Source of the DNA: Aeromicrobium phragmitis | GTDB lineage: Bacteria; Actinomycetota; Actinomycetes; Propionibacteriales; Nocardioidaceae | Length of the DNA: 64,000 nucleotides | Reading direction: 5' to 3' | Assembly (NCBI RefSeq): GCF_003674095.1 | Contig: NZ_RDBF01000001.1 | Coordinates: forward strand, 1 to 64,000 | Made by a program: the position numbers and the translations under genes | Part shown: piece after piece, positions 1 through 7,979 of the stretch | Position numbering within the stretch: the first letter of the stretch is position 1 | How the letters are laid out: each line of letters begins with the position of its first letter | Notes under the pieces: generated by a model | The model's database searches: none | What the model saw: the letters and a program-made list of their open reading frames with translations, nothing else | Told to the model about the DNA's origin: nothing

Positions 1-271
1 ACACGGCCGGCAGGTCATCGCGCGCGGTTTCAGCCTCATGCAGGCGGGCGGCCAGCTGATGCTCACTCCACCCGTTCGCCTGGGCGATCACCGACCGCAC
101 CGCCGCGGCCTCAAGCTCCCGCGCCCGCGGTTCGAGCTCCCGCTCAATCCGAGCCGTGTCGGCGTCGAGGATCGCGAGCGTCTGCGACCAGCGGCGGTAC
201 TCCGCAAGAGCATTCTCGCGCCGCAATTCGGCCAGGAAACCGACCCGCGCGTCAGAGCTGCTCTCGATCAT
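1..271 (-). CDS. DUF222 / 13E12-type HNH endonuclease, N-terminal part only
   Basis: The reverse strand is open from an ATG at 271 to the window edge (about 90 codons). The product is hydrophilic and helical, rich in Arg, Glu and Ala, with runs such as RIERELEPRARELEAAAVR. This looks like the start of the DUF222 domain of the multi-copy actinobacterial 13E12 family, which normally carries an HNH nuclease motif at the far C-terminus. That motif would lie outside the window. Genes of this family are often repeated in a genome and, as far as I recall, often sit beside palindromic repeats like those following at 327-602. Family assignment rests on the N-terminal pattern only. Confidence 0.6.
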   Translation of the reverse strand, partial: MIESSSDARVGFLAELRRENALAEYRRWSQTLAILDADTARIERELEPRARELEAAAVRSVIAQANGWSEHQLAARLHEAETARDDLPAV

Positions 272-326
272 GTTCCCAACCTAGAGAAGGCCACCGACAC
301 TCCCACGACCTTGTTCACAACGCCAC

Positions 327-602
327 GTGGTCTCGCTCCGTGGCGGCTACGCCCTCACTGCCACGGCTCCATTGCGGCTCGCAGAGCTCGCCGCTACTCG
401 ACCACCTAGTGGTCGAGTAGGAGGTCGCTCAGCGACCGACCGTATCGAGACCACGTCACGTGAGATGTGGTCTCGCTCCGTGGCGGCTACGCCCTCATTG
501 CCACGGCTCCATTGCGGCTCGCAGAACTCGCCGCTACTCGACCACCTATCGCCGTATAGGTGGTCGAGTAGGCCCGAGGAACGAGGGCCGTATCGAGACC
601 AC
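327..602. repeat. Cluster of inverted intergenic repeats, copy group 1
   Basis: Two near-identical blocks start with GTGGTCTCGCTCCGTGGC at 327 and 467 and run to CTACTCGACCACCTA. Each is followed by an inverted partner that starts GGTCGAGTAG and ends CGTATCGAGACCAC (454 and 602). The junctions are palindromes: CTACTCGACCAC against GTGGTCGAGTAG at about 396-420, and a larger one around 536-575. The two blocks differ at only a few positions, so they are recent copies. The same end sequences recur at 48054-48407. No coding potential is evident; open frames here are chance readings of the repeats. Nothing else is seen in 272-634. Confidence 0.85.
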
Positions 603-634
603 GCACCATTGCACGGCGGAGTAGCCCGCGCACG

Positions 635-672
635 ACGAAGCCCCTGAGTCCTCACGGACCCAGGGGCTTCGT
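635..672 (-). terminator. Terminator hairpin after the surface-protein gene
   Basis: Perfect 12-base inverted repeat, ACGAAGCCCCTG (635-646) and CAGGGGCTTCGT (661-672), with a 14-base loop. It lies 17 bases beyond the stop codon of the minus-strand surface-protein gene. There is no long U-tract, as is common in high-GC actinobacteria. It probably also isolates that gene from the repeat cluster. Confidence 0.75.
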
Positions 673-689
673 TCTGTCGTATGTGTCGC

Positions 690-1253
690 TCAGTGCTGAC
701 GCTGACGGCGAAGCGCGGCGCCGGCGACCACGAGGCCACCTGCCAGCAGCACGCCACCCGCGACGAGGGCGATGGTGGAAGCCGAGTCGCTACCCGTAGC
801 CGGGATCGCCCCGGCAGTCGACGTTTCGCCGCCACCCGTACCGCCACCGCCAGCTGCGGTGCCAGTGACGATCGCGACCACCGCAGTCTCGCCGGACTGC
901 TGGCCCGTCGCAGTCAGCGTGTACTCGCCCGCGGCATTGTCCGGGAGCGTGACGGTGACGCTTACAGCGCCGTTGGCATCCGCCTGCTTGGTGATCGAGG
1001 TGCTCTCGACCGGGGCGGCCTTGAGCGAAGCCAGCGTGGCATCGGATGCATTGAAGCCGGTGAGCGTGAACTCCACGGGCTCGTTCGGCGCGAAGCCGGT
1101 GAACGGAATGGTGGCCGTGCCGCCAGGCGCGATGATCACCGCACCGGCCGCTGGGCCAGCTGGCGTGTACTCAGCGGTCGCCGCGGTGGGCGCCAGGACG
1201 AGCGCGCTCACGGCAACAAACACCGCTGCGAGCTTGCTACGAAGCTTGTTCAT
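690..1253 (-). CDS. Secreted sortase-anchored surface protein (IPATG variant of LPxTG)
   Basis: 187 residues. A Sec signal peptide (basic MNKLRSK, hydrophobic core, AxA-like end at TAATA) is followed by an Ig-like or beta-sandwich region of about 105 residues, rich in Thr and Val with alternating hydrophobics. Then comes a Gly-rich linker, a sortase-like motif IPATG, a membrane segment and the basic tail RRQRQH. This is the architecture of a small cell-wall-anchored protein; the motif has Ile in place of Leu. The ATG at 1253 is chosen over the longer frame because GGAGAAAG lies just upstream and the signal peptide begins there. Binding partner or function cannot be read from the sequence. It is monocistronic, with a terminator hairpin downstream. 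Confidence 0.8.
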   Translation of the reverse strand: MNKLRSKLAAVFVAVSALVLAPTAATAEYTPAGPAAGAVIIAPGGTATIPFTGFAPNEPVEFTLTGFNASDATLASLKAAPVESTSITKQADANGAVSVTVTLPDNAAGEYTLTATGQQSGETAVVAIVTGTAAGGGGTGGGETSTAGAIPATGSDSASTIALVAGGVLLAGGLVVAGAALRRQRQH

Positions 1254-1440
1254 GGTCTTTCTCCAACCGGGCTTGTTAGTGGTCAGTCCCCCGAATGCAC
1301 TGATTACACCCAGGCGTTGCACGCGGTCGGCCCTGTCCCTTCCGCACTCCCAGAGTAAGGTTGGTGTGTCGCAACTCGCAACCCGAATGGACCGTGGCGT
1401 CCGACTGATGGAAGCTGACTCACGTCCTGTTCGCGGTTTC

Positions 1441-2199
1441 TTAACTGAGACCCGGGGTCCCCGTCGCCACCATGGTTCCGATGAGCGCGAACCCCACGTA
1501 GCTGACATTGAAGACAATATGCATGAGAACGGCGCCCCAGACCCGTCCGGTCGTGAGCACGAGCGCCGCCCCGCTGAGCCCGACGAGGAGTACTGTCACG
1601 GAACTCGCCCACGTCGTGCCCAACGTCCCGGTCGCCAGGTGCATGAGCACGAAGGCTGCCGTGGTGATCGATGCCGCCGAGGTTCCTGCGAGGAGCGGGC
1701 GGCGCGTGGCGCGGCGCAGCACCGTGTACAGCGCGACGAGCAGCAGCCCGTGAAAGAAGAACTCCTCGACGACGGGTGCCACGAGCACGGGCGCGACGAT
1801 GGCGTCGAGCCACCAGGCTGCGCTCGCGGTGTCGAAACGCGGCCAATGCAACGAGCCATCAGCACTGCGTTCGAGCCAGCCGGAGAACAATCGCAGCAGC
1901 GCGCCCAACACCAGACCAAAGAGAAGATCGGTCGATCGGAACCGGAGCAAGCCTCGCGGAACAGAGCGTCGAAACGCCACTGCGACGGGTACGACCATGA
2001 CCAGCCACAGCACAGCGTCGTAGCTGGGCGCGAGGGCAACGGTCACGAGCCCGACCCCAAGTGCCATCACAGCCCACGCCACCAGCTCCCAGCCCCACAG
2101 CTGCGTGGAGGAGCCGCCCTCGAGCCACATCCGTCTGCGGCGACGTGATCGCTCACGTGGTACCGGCTCGCCCGTCACCACTCCATAGGGATCACTCAC
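1441..2199 (-). CDS. CPBP-family intramembrane glutamic endopeptidase
   Basis: 252 residues with about seven hydrophobic segments. The CPBP (Abi/CAAX-like) signature is present: EEFFFHG near residue 146, then FVLMH near 183, and a final HIVFN near 230. These provide the two glutamates and the histidines that form the active site in this family of membrane proteases. A basic cytosolic N-terminus (RERSRRRRRMW) precedes the first membrane helix. Known relatives process prenylated proteins or peptides or have unknown substrates; nothing nearby reveals the substrate. It is transcribed in the same direction as the surface-protein gene, with about 190 bases between them, so co-transcription is uncertain. 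Confidence 0.8.
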   Translation of the reverse strand: MSDPYGVVTGEPVPRERSRRRRRMWLEGGSSTQLWGWELVAWAVMALGVGLVTVALAPSYDAVLWLVMVVPVAVAFRRSVPRGLLRFRSTDLLFGLVLGALLRLFSGWLERSADGSLHWPRFDTASAAWWLDAIVAPVLVAPVVEEFFFHGLLLVALYTVLRRATRRPLLAGTSAASITTAAFVLMHLATGTLGTTWASSVTVLLVGLSGAALVLTTGRVWGAVLMHIVFNVSYVGFALIGTMVATGTPGLS

Positions 2200-2279
2200 G
2201 CGACCGAGCGTAATGCAACCACCGGTGCAGCCGGGACGGGAGCGATTCCTTCAGGAGCGTTCGAAACGCCGCTTGCGCC

Positions 2280-3269
2280 TCAACGCAGATCGACGGGGCC
2301 TGCAGCCTGGGCAGCCGATAGCGCCGCTTCCACGGTCTTGAGCGTCTCGAGCCCCTGCTCGACAGTCACCACGTCGTTATCCCCGCCTAGCACGGCGTCA
2401 CGGAATGACTCATGCTCGACGCGTAGTGGCTCACGCTTGGCAAACGCGTAACGCGTGCTGTTTCCTTCGGAGACACCTCTGAACGCCGACACCGAGGGCC
2501 ACTCCAAGGGGATCGTGCCGTTGGCATGGAAGGTGAGGTCTCCCGTTGCGGTGTCGGCAACGAAGGCACCTGCCTCGCCGGTGACGGTGACCACCCGCTC
2601 TTTCAAAGGGCTCAGCCAGTTGACCAAGTGGTTGACGATCACTCCGTTCTCGAGTCTCCCCGTGATGGCGATCAGGTCCTCATGATCGCGCCCAGAACGA
2701 TAGGCGGTTTGCGCAGCGACCGTTCGGTACGCGCTCTCTGCAATCCACGAGGTGAGATCGATGTCGTGCGACGCGAGATCCTTGGCGACGCCGACATCCG
2801 CGATCCTTGCCGGAAAGGGACCCTGGCGCCGGGTCGCGATCTGATAGATCTCACCCAACTCCCCCGCCTGCAGTCTGCGACGGAGCTCTTGAAGGGCGGG
2901 ATTGAAGCGCTCGATATGTCCGACTGCCCCCACGCAGCCGGCGACGGCGAAGGCGTCAACCATCCGCTGACCGGCCTCGACGCTGTGAGCGATGGGCTTC
3001 TCTATCAAGGTGTGGATGCCCGCGGACGCAAGCTCCAGCGCGGCCGCCTCGTGGAACTCCGTGGGTACGGCGACGACTGCGATGTCGATGCGTTCCTTGA
3101 TCAGGGCCGTCACGTCGGGCAGCACCGGCAAAGAGCCGGCCACCTTGTGAGGGTCGCCGAACTGGTCAGCAATGGCGACCAACTCCACTCCTGGGAGTTC
3201 CCGAAGAACCCGTGCGTGATGCCGGCCCATCATGCCGACGCCCAAAAGCCCCGCGCGCAGATCCGTCAT
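2280..3269 (-). CDS. wbpB: Gfo/Idh/MocA oxidoreductase, WbpB-like UDP-sugar 3-dehydrogenase
   Basis: 329 residues. An N-terminal Rossmann fold (GVGMMGRHHARV, residues about 10-21) is followed by the EKP motif near residue 91 that holds the catalytic lysine, then the C-terminal alpha/beta substrate domain of the Gfo/Idh/MocA family. In the Pseudomonas Wbp pathway, WbpB oxidises C3 of UDP-N-acetylglucosaminuronic acid to the 3-keto sugar used by WbpE. The gene is last in a four-gene operon (wbpA-wbpD-wbpE-wbpB in transcription order) and starts one base after the wbpE stop. Sequence alone does not prove the substrate, but finding all four pathway enzymes together makes the WbpB role likely. Confidence 0.82.
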   Translation of the reverse strand: MTDLRAGLLGVGMMGRHHARVLRELPGVELVAIADQFGDPHKVAGSLPVLPDVTALIKERIDIAVVAVPTEFHEAAALELASAGIHTLIEKPIAHSVEAGQRMVDAFAVAGCVGAVGHIERFNPALQELRRRLQAGELGEIYQIATRRQGPFPARIADVGVAKDLASHDIDLTSWIAESAYRTVAAQTAYRSGRDHEDLIAITGRLENGVIVNHLVNWLSPLKERVVTVTGEAGAFVADTATGDLTFHANGTIPLEWPSVSAFRGVSEGNSTRYAFAKREPLRVEHESFRDAVLGGDNDVVTVEQGLETLKTVEAALSAAQAAGPVDLR

Positions 3270-3270
3270 C

Positions 3271-4368
3271 TCACGCTCCTGCCTTCGCCACGCTGTTGAC
3301 GGCGGTCACAATGCGGTCCAGATCATCTCGCGTCAAAGACGGGTGGACAGGGAGTGAAACCACTTCCCGAGCGGCGCGCTCCGTTTCCTTCAACTCGTCC
3401 GAGGGCGCAAACCTCCGAAGGGAGGGCAACCGGTGGTTGGGGATTGGGTAGTAGACGCCGCTGCCGACCCGGTACTCGTCGCGTAGTGCGGCGACGAACC
3501 CGTCGCGGTCGTGTGGGACCCGGATCGTGTACTGGTGGTAGACATGCGTGGCATCGGGAGCCACGGGCGGAACCACGACTCCCTCGAGGTGCTGGTCAAG
3601 GTACGCGGCGTTCGCTCGACGAGTTTCGGTCCAGCCGTCGATCTTCGTCAGCTGCACCCGCCCGATCGACGCGTGGATGTCGGTCATTCGTGCGTTGAAT
3701 CCGACGACCTCGTTCTCGTACTGACGCTCCATCCCCTGGTTCCGCAGAAGCCGCAGCTGCCGCTCGAGTTCGGGGGTCGCTGCGGCTACCATCCCGCCCT
3801 CGCCACTTGTCATGTTCTTGGTGGGGTAGAGGCTGAACATCGCGAATTCGCCGAAGGTTCCAACCTGCTGACCGTCCCAGGAGGCGCCGTGAGCTTGGGC
3901 GGCATCCTCGAACAGCGGGATGCCGTGTCGGGCAGCGATGCCCTGAAGTTCGGTCACCCGGAACGGGTGGCCATACAGATGTACCGCCAGGATGCCCCTG
4001 GTGCGCGGAGTGATTGCGGATTCGACCGCAGCGGGGTCGAGACTGAAGGTATCGGGTTCGATGTCGGCGAACACCGGAGTTGCGCCTGTCAGCGCTACCG
4101 AGTTCCCGGTTGCCGCGAAGGTGAACGATGGCACGATCACCTCGTCTCCTGGGCCGACGCCTGCCGCCAGCAGTCCGAGATGCAGCCCGGACGTACCCGA
4201 GTTCACCGCGACGACCGCGCGTCCATCGAGGAAGTGGGCAGAGAACTCCTGCTCGAAGGCGGCAACTTCCGGTCCCTGCGCGATCATGCCGCTTCGCAGT
4301 ACCCGGTCGACGGCCGCGCGCTCCTCCTCGCCGATGATCGGCTTCGCGGGGGGGATGAAATCAGTCAT
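3271..4368 (-). CDS. wbpE: DegT/DnrJ/EryC1/StrS aminotransferase, WbpE-like
   Basis: 365 residues, the normal length for sugar aminotransferases of fold type I. Visible landmarks are the N-terminal GMIAQGPEVAAFE segment, NSGTSGLHLGL for cofactor phosphate binding, FEDAAQAHGA with the pyridine-contacting Asp, and YPTKNMTSGEGG with the PLP-binding lysine near residue 182. WbpE transaminates the 3-keto sugar produced by WbpB to UDP-2-acetamido-3-amino-2,3-dideoxy glucuronate. The ATG overlaps the upstream acetyltransferase stop codon (ATGA), showing translational coupling. Another DegT enzyme would look similar, so the specific role is inferred from the neighbours. Confidence 0.85.
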   Translation of the reverse strand: MTDFIPPAKPIIGEEERAAVDRVLRSGMIAQGPEVAAFEQEFSAHFLDGRAVVAVNSGTSGLHLGLLAAGVGPGDEVIVPSFTFAATGNSVALTGATPVFADIEPDTFSLDPAAVESAITPRTRGILAVHLYGHPFRVTELQGIAARHGIPLFEDAAQAHGASWDGQQVGTFGEFAMFSLYPTKNMTSGEGGMVAAATPELERQLRLLRNQGMERQYENEVVGFNARMTDIHASIGRVQLTKIDGWTETRRANAAYLDQHLEGVVVPPVAPDATHVYHQYTIRVPHDRDGFVAALRDEYRVGSGVYYPIPNHRLPSLRRFAPSDELKETERAAREVVSLPVHPSLTRDDLDRIVTAVNSVAKAGA

Positions 4369-4967
4369 GCGTGGCCTTCTCTCAGCGTTCCGTCGGATTC
4401 TGCATAGTCAGTTCCGTCGCTTGGATCAGTCCAACGATTCGGCCCTGCTTGGAGGAGCGGAACCCCGCTCTTACCTACCCAGCCGATTCGTCGAGCGGGT
4501 ACTCCCGCTACCAGCGCGTGCGGCAGCACATCCTTCACGACGACGGCGCCCGCCGCAACCGTCGCCCATGCGCCGACTGTCACTGGCGCGACAAGAGTGG
4601 CCCTAGCGCCGATCGCCGCCCCATTCTCGATGGTCACGCCGACCGCCTCCCAGTCCGATGCGCTCTTGGGGGAGCCGTCCGGATTGATTGCGCGGGGAAA
4701 GTGGTCGTTGGTGAGGACCACTGCTGGACCGACAAACACGCCGTCGCCGAGGCGCGCCGGCTCGTACACGAGCGCATAGTTCTGCACCTTGCAGTTGTCG
4801 CCCAGCACCACACCGGAGCCGATGTAGGCGCCGCGACCGATCACACTGTTGCGACCGAGGACAGCACCTTCTCGCACCTGCGCCAGGTGCCAGACGGCGC
4901 TGCCGGCACCGATCGCAGCGTCTTCCGCCACGTCCGCGGACGCGGCGATGCGGACGTCCTCAGGCAC
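4365..4967 (-). CDS. wbpD: Left-handed beta-helix N-acetyltransferase, WbpD-like
   Basis: 200 residues from the preferred GTG at 4967. The protein is built of hexapeptide repeats ([I/V]-G-x-G-x-x type: AAIGAGSAVW, SVIGRGAYIGSGVVLGDN), with the LTNDHFPRA loop typical of WbpD-type nucleotide-sugar 3-N-acetyltransferases. It would acetylate the 3-amino group made by WbpE using acetyl-CoA. A longer reading frame exists back to 5033, but it lies inside wbpA. The GTG at 4967 has CGGAG seven bases upstream and overlaps the wbpA stop by eight bases, so I prefer it. The 3' end overlaps wbpE by four bases. Confidence 0.83.
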   Translation of the reverse strand: MPEDVRIAASADVAEDAAIGAGSAVWHLAQVREGAVLGRNSVIGRGAYIGSGVVLGDNCKVQNYALVYEPARLGDGVFVGPAVVLTNDHFPRAINPDGSPKSASDWEAVGVTIENGAAIGARATLVAPVTVGAWATVAAGAVVVKDVLPHALVAGVPARRIGWVGKSGVPLLQAGPNRWTDPSDGTDYAESDGTLREGHA

Positions 4968-6285
4968 GGGGAAACTCCGAGGCGCCACCAGCTCCGACAA
5001 CCAGTCGCGGGACGCCGGACCAGAGGCCGGCATCAGTGATGTTGCGACCGTCGATGACCAGCTTCACGCCCGGAAGATCTGCCGGGCCGACCGCCGAGTA
5101 ATCCGAGTGGTCGGCCTGAATGATGACGAGGTCGACCGGTTCGCCGAAGTGGTAGCCGGTGAACCCAAGGTCGCGGAGTTCGGCGTCGCTATAGAGCGGA
5201 TCGTGAACCGTGACTTCGGCTCCGCGGGCCTTAAGAGCCTCGACTGTCGGGAAAACTCCAGAGAACGCCGTCTCCTTGACCCCGCCGCGGTACGAGGCCC
5301 CCAGAACTACCACGCGCTGCTGGGAGAGGCCGCCCAGAAGCGACTCGGCCTGCTGCACGAACCGCTCTGGCATCGAGGCATTCAGCTTTCGGGCAGCGCG
5401 CACTACCTCCGCCTCACCGTCGGTGGACAGGTATAGCCGGGGGTAGACGGGGATACAGTGTCCGCCCACGGCGATTCCCGGTCGGTGGATGTGGCTGTAG
5501 GGCTGAGAGTTGCTCGCCTCGATGACCTTGTAGATGTCGATGCCTACCGTGTCGGCAAACAGCGCGAATTGGTTGGCGAGGGCGATGTTCACGTCTCGGT
5601 AGGTGGTTTCCGCGAGCTTCGCCAGCTCTGCTGCTTCCGCGGAGCCGAGGTCCCAGACCCCGTTCGGGCGAGGGAGGTCAGGCCGATCGTCGAACTGCAG
5701 GACTGCCTCGTAGAAGTCACGGGCGCGGCGCGCGCCAGCTTCACTCAATCCGCCGATGAGTTTCGGGTACTTGCGCAGGTCTTCGAACACTCGGCCGGTC
5801 AGCACACGCTCTGGTGAGAAGACAAGGTGGAAGTCGACTCCCTCGCGCAACGCCGAGATCTTCTCGATGAGTGGCTTCCAGCGAGATCGAGTGGTACCGA
5901 CAGGCAGAGTCGTCTCGTAGGACACCAGCGTGCCAGCGGTGAGATGTTCAGCGAGAGACGCGGTGGCTGAATCCATCCATCCGAAGTCCGGCTCCCATGT
6001 CGCATCGTTGACGAACAGCGGGACGACGATCACGACCGCGTCTGCTCCCGGGATCGCCTCGGCGTAATCAGTCGTGGCCCGAAGGCGCCCTTCTGGGACT
6101 AGCTCGCTCAGCTTCTCCTGGAGGCGGGCTTCACCGGGAAAGGGTTCCTTGCCTTCGTTTACGAGGCTTACGAGCTCGTCGCTGATGTCGACACCGACCA
6201 CCTCGTGGCCAGCGTCAGCGAACTGGACGGCTAAGGGGAGGCCGATCTTACCGAGCGCAACTACCGCGATCCTCACGGCGTTCAC
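4960..6285 (-). CDS. wbpA: UDP-N-acetylhexosamine 6-dehydrogenase, WbpA-like
   Basis: 441 residues, the usual size of the UDP-glucose/UDP-ManNAc dehydrogenase family. There is an N-terminal Rossmann fold (VALGKIGLPLAVQFADAG), the central substrate domain, and the conserved GGHCIPVYP motif near residue 270 with the catalytic cysteine. A C-terminal UDP-binding domain has LGASYRGGVKE. It oxidises C6 of a UDP-N-acetylhexosamine to the uronic acid using NAD+, the first step of the wbpA-wbpB-wbpE-wbpD route. It is the promoter-proximal gene of that operon. A UDP-ManNAc dehydrogenase (WecC-type) is the alternative; the presence of WbpB, WbpE and WbpD favours WbpA. Confidence 0.86.
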   Translation of the reverse strand: MNAVRIAVVALGKIGLPLAVQFADAGHEVVGVDISDELVSLVNEGKEPFPGEARLQEKLSELVPEGRLRATTDYAEAIPGADAVVIVVPLFVNDATWEPDFGWMDSATASLAEHLTAGTLVSYETTLPVGTTRSRWKPLIEKISALREGVDFHLVFSPERVLTGRVFEDLRKYPKLIGGLSEAGARRARDFYEAVLQFDDRPDLPRPNGVWDLGSAEAAELAKLAETTYRDVNIALANQFALFADTVGIDIYKVIEASNSQPYSHIHRPGIAVGGHCIPVYPRLYLSTDGEAEVVRAARKLNASMPERFVQQAESLLGGLSQQRVVVLGASYRGGVKETAFSGVFPTVEALKARGAEVTVHDPLYSDAELRDLGFTGYHFGEPVDLVIIQADHSDYSAVGPADLPGVKLVIDGRNITDAGLWSGVPRLVVGAGGASEFPRA

Positions 6286-6511
6286 TATAGGGGCTGAAAC
6301 ACCAGCGCAGCACGCCGTCCGCCGACGCTGCGGCTATCAGCAAAATGATAAGAACGCTCTCTTCAAGAGGCCCGCTTCCGAGCGCTCGGTCGATCGTGTA
6401 GCAAGCTAAGCCGCGAGGACCGGAGGTTCGAAGGGGCCGCGGTGGGGCACCGTTGACCCTTTCCCTGCTGTCGAACCAAGTGGGCGTCCCGCCGCGCTGT
6501 AGTCTGTACCG
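6286..6511. promoter_or_regulatory. Divergent promoter region between wbpA and wzy
   Basis: 226 bases separating the minus-strand wbpA operon from the plus-strand wzy gene. It is more AT-rich than its surroundings near 6330-6365 (ATCAGCAAAATGATAAGAAC), where promoter elements for either side are likely. I could not define clean -35 and -10 pairs or an operator by eye. A short reverse-strand frame here has no recognisable content. Confidence 0.4.
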
Positions 6512-7939
6512 GTGTCGAAACGGAGCCTCCATGCGTCCCGGAGTGAGCGCCAGCAGCAGACGAGGCGCGCAGCGACACGCGGCATAGCCGTCGCAATCAC
6601 AGTATCCCTTTTCGCAGCCATCCTCCACTACACCTATCAGCTGAAGGTTGCCCCATTCTTCGCCTACTCGGGACTGACCTACCGGGAACCGAACCCCTTT
6701 AACTACTTCATCGCGATCTTAATAACCGCACTAGTTGCTTTGATACTACCCCAGCATATCGAACGGGTTTCTGACTTCATCCTATGGATTGTATACGTGC
6801 TCGCCGTAGCGCCTAGCATTCTACTGGCTCAGTACTCGCAAACACTGCCTCCGGATGAAGCGACCGCCATGGGTCTCGCCATTGGAGCTACTATGGCAAT
6901 GGCAGTAATCCTCCTTCGGATAGGTCCCAAATGGCACCCGAACCTGGCGAGGATGGACTGGGGCATCGACTTCTGGGTACTTATTGGCGGCTTTGCGTTC
7001 CTGATATACGGGTATATGGTGCTTACTACGGGACTGCGCCTTCAGTTGACGGCACTGACCGATGTTTACGATTTGCGTGAGAGCTTTGGCGGGCGCGCTT
7101 CAGGCGACAGGGTCGTCGGCTATTTAGTGCCGGTCTTAAGAAACGTAATCAATCCGCTGTTGATCGCACGCGGAATTGGTGCCCGGAGGTTCCTGCCACT
7201 CGCAGCTGGCAGCCTCGGACAGCTAGTGATTTACGCCAGCACCGGCCACAAGAGCGTCCTATTCTCGGTGCCAGCGATCATCGGCCTCGCAATGCTCTTT
7301 CGCCTCTACCGGAACCGACCGCCTGGAGTGGCAGTTCTGGTGGCAGTGGCCACCACGTCTCTACTAGCTTTGGTTCTCGACCGAATCACAGGCTCTCTGC
7401 TCTGGACTTCGCTCCTCTCACGCCGAATGATGATCGTCCCAGGAGCCTTGACTGCAGCTTACGTAGCAGTTTTCGGCAACCGCCCCCGTCAAAACTTCGC
7501 GGATGTCATTCCATTCGTAGACGACCCCTACACTGCCACCAGTCCAGTAAATATCGTCGGCGCTGAGTTCGTAGGCAACATCAACACTGCTGCCAACGTA
7601 AACCTATTCGGGCATGGCTACCTAAATTTTGGTTATCTCGGAATGTTCATCGAGGGGTTGGTGCTCGTCGTGCTCCTCATCATTGCAAACGGCGCTACCC
7701 GGGGCCTACCGGTGATGACGTCTTGCGCAATATTCTTCGTACCGTCGATCTCCTTCGTCTCCGCCAGCGTCTTCACCACTGCTTTAACACACGGCTTCCT
7801 GGCAGCAGTCGTTGTGAGCCTTATCGCCCCCTCCACGGGTTGGCTAGGGAACAGCCCGACCAGAGGCATGGCGAAGCTAAATAAAAGAACTGCTCTTCGG
7901 CGTAAAGTACACCGCCGAGGCGCAGGACGCGTCAAATAG
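6512..7939 (+). CDS. wzy: Polysaccharide repeat-unit polymerase, Wzy-like
   Basis: 475 residues from a GTG start. There is a short basic N-terminus and about ten to twelve hydrophobic membrane segments. Near the C-terminus the pattern HGYLNFGYLGMFIEG resembles the conserved segment of oligosaccharide repeat-unit polymerases (O-antigen polymerase-like). Large external loops occur at about residues 185-225 and 315-365. The protein should link lipid-carried repeat units outside the membrane. GC content is visibly lower than in flanking metabolic genes. It stands alone on the plus strand, convergent with the flippase gene 40 bases away. Polymerases diverge strongly, so assignment rests on topology, the motif and locus context. 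Confidence 0.75.
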   Translation: MSKRSLHASRSERQQQTRRAATRGIAVAITVSLFAAILHYTYQLKVAPFFAYSGLTYREPNPFNYFIAILITALVALILPQHIERVSDFILWIVYVLAVAPSILLAQYSQTLPPDEATAMGLAIGATMAMAVILLRIGPKWHPNLARMDWGIDFWVLIGGFAFLIYGYMVLTTGLRLQLTALTDVYDLRESFGGRASGDRVVGYLVPVLRNVINPLLIARGIGARRFLPLAAGSLGQLVIYASTGHKSVLFSVPAIIGLAMLFRLYRNRPPGVAVLVAVATTSLLALVLDRITGSLLWTSLLSRRMMIVPGALTAAYVAVFGNRPRQNFADVIPFVDDPYTATSPVNIVGAEFVGNINTAANVNLFGHGYLNFGYLGMFIEGLVLVVLLIIANGATRGLPVMTSCAIFFVPSISFVSASVFTTALTHGFLAAVVVSLIAPSTGWLGNSPTRGMAKLNKRTALRRKVHRRGAGRVK

Positions 7940-7979
7940 GCACACGGGGTTCGGAGGTGGTCCGAGTTGAGACAAGCTG

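Noticed and set aside
327-602. Possible insertion sequence ends
   Set aside because: No transposase between or beside the inverted repeats, and no flanking target duplication was visible.
772-2148. Long plus-strand open frame of 458 codons
   Set aside because: It lies opposite the surface-protein and CPBP genes, is rich in Arg, Pro and His, and matches no family. A GC-bias shadow.
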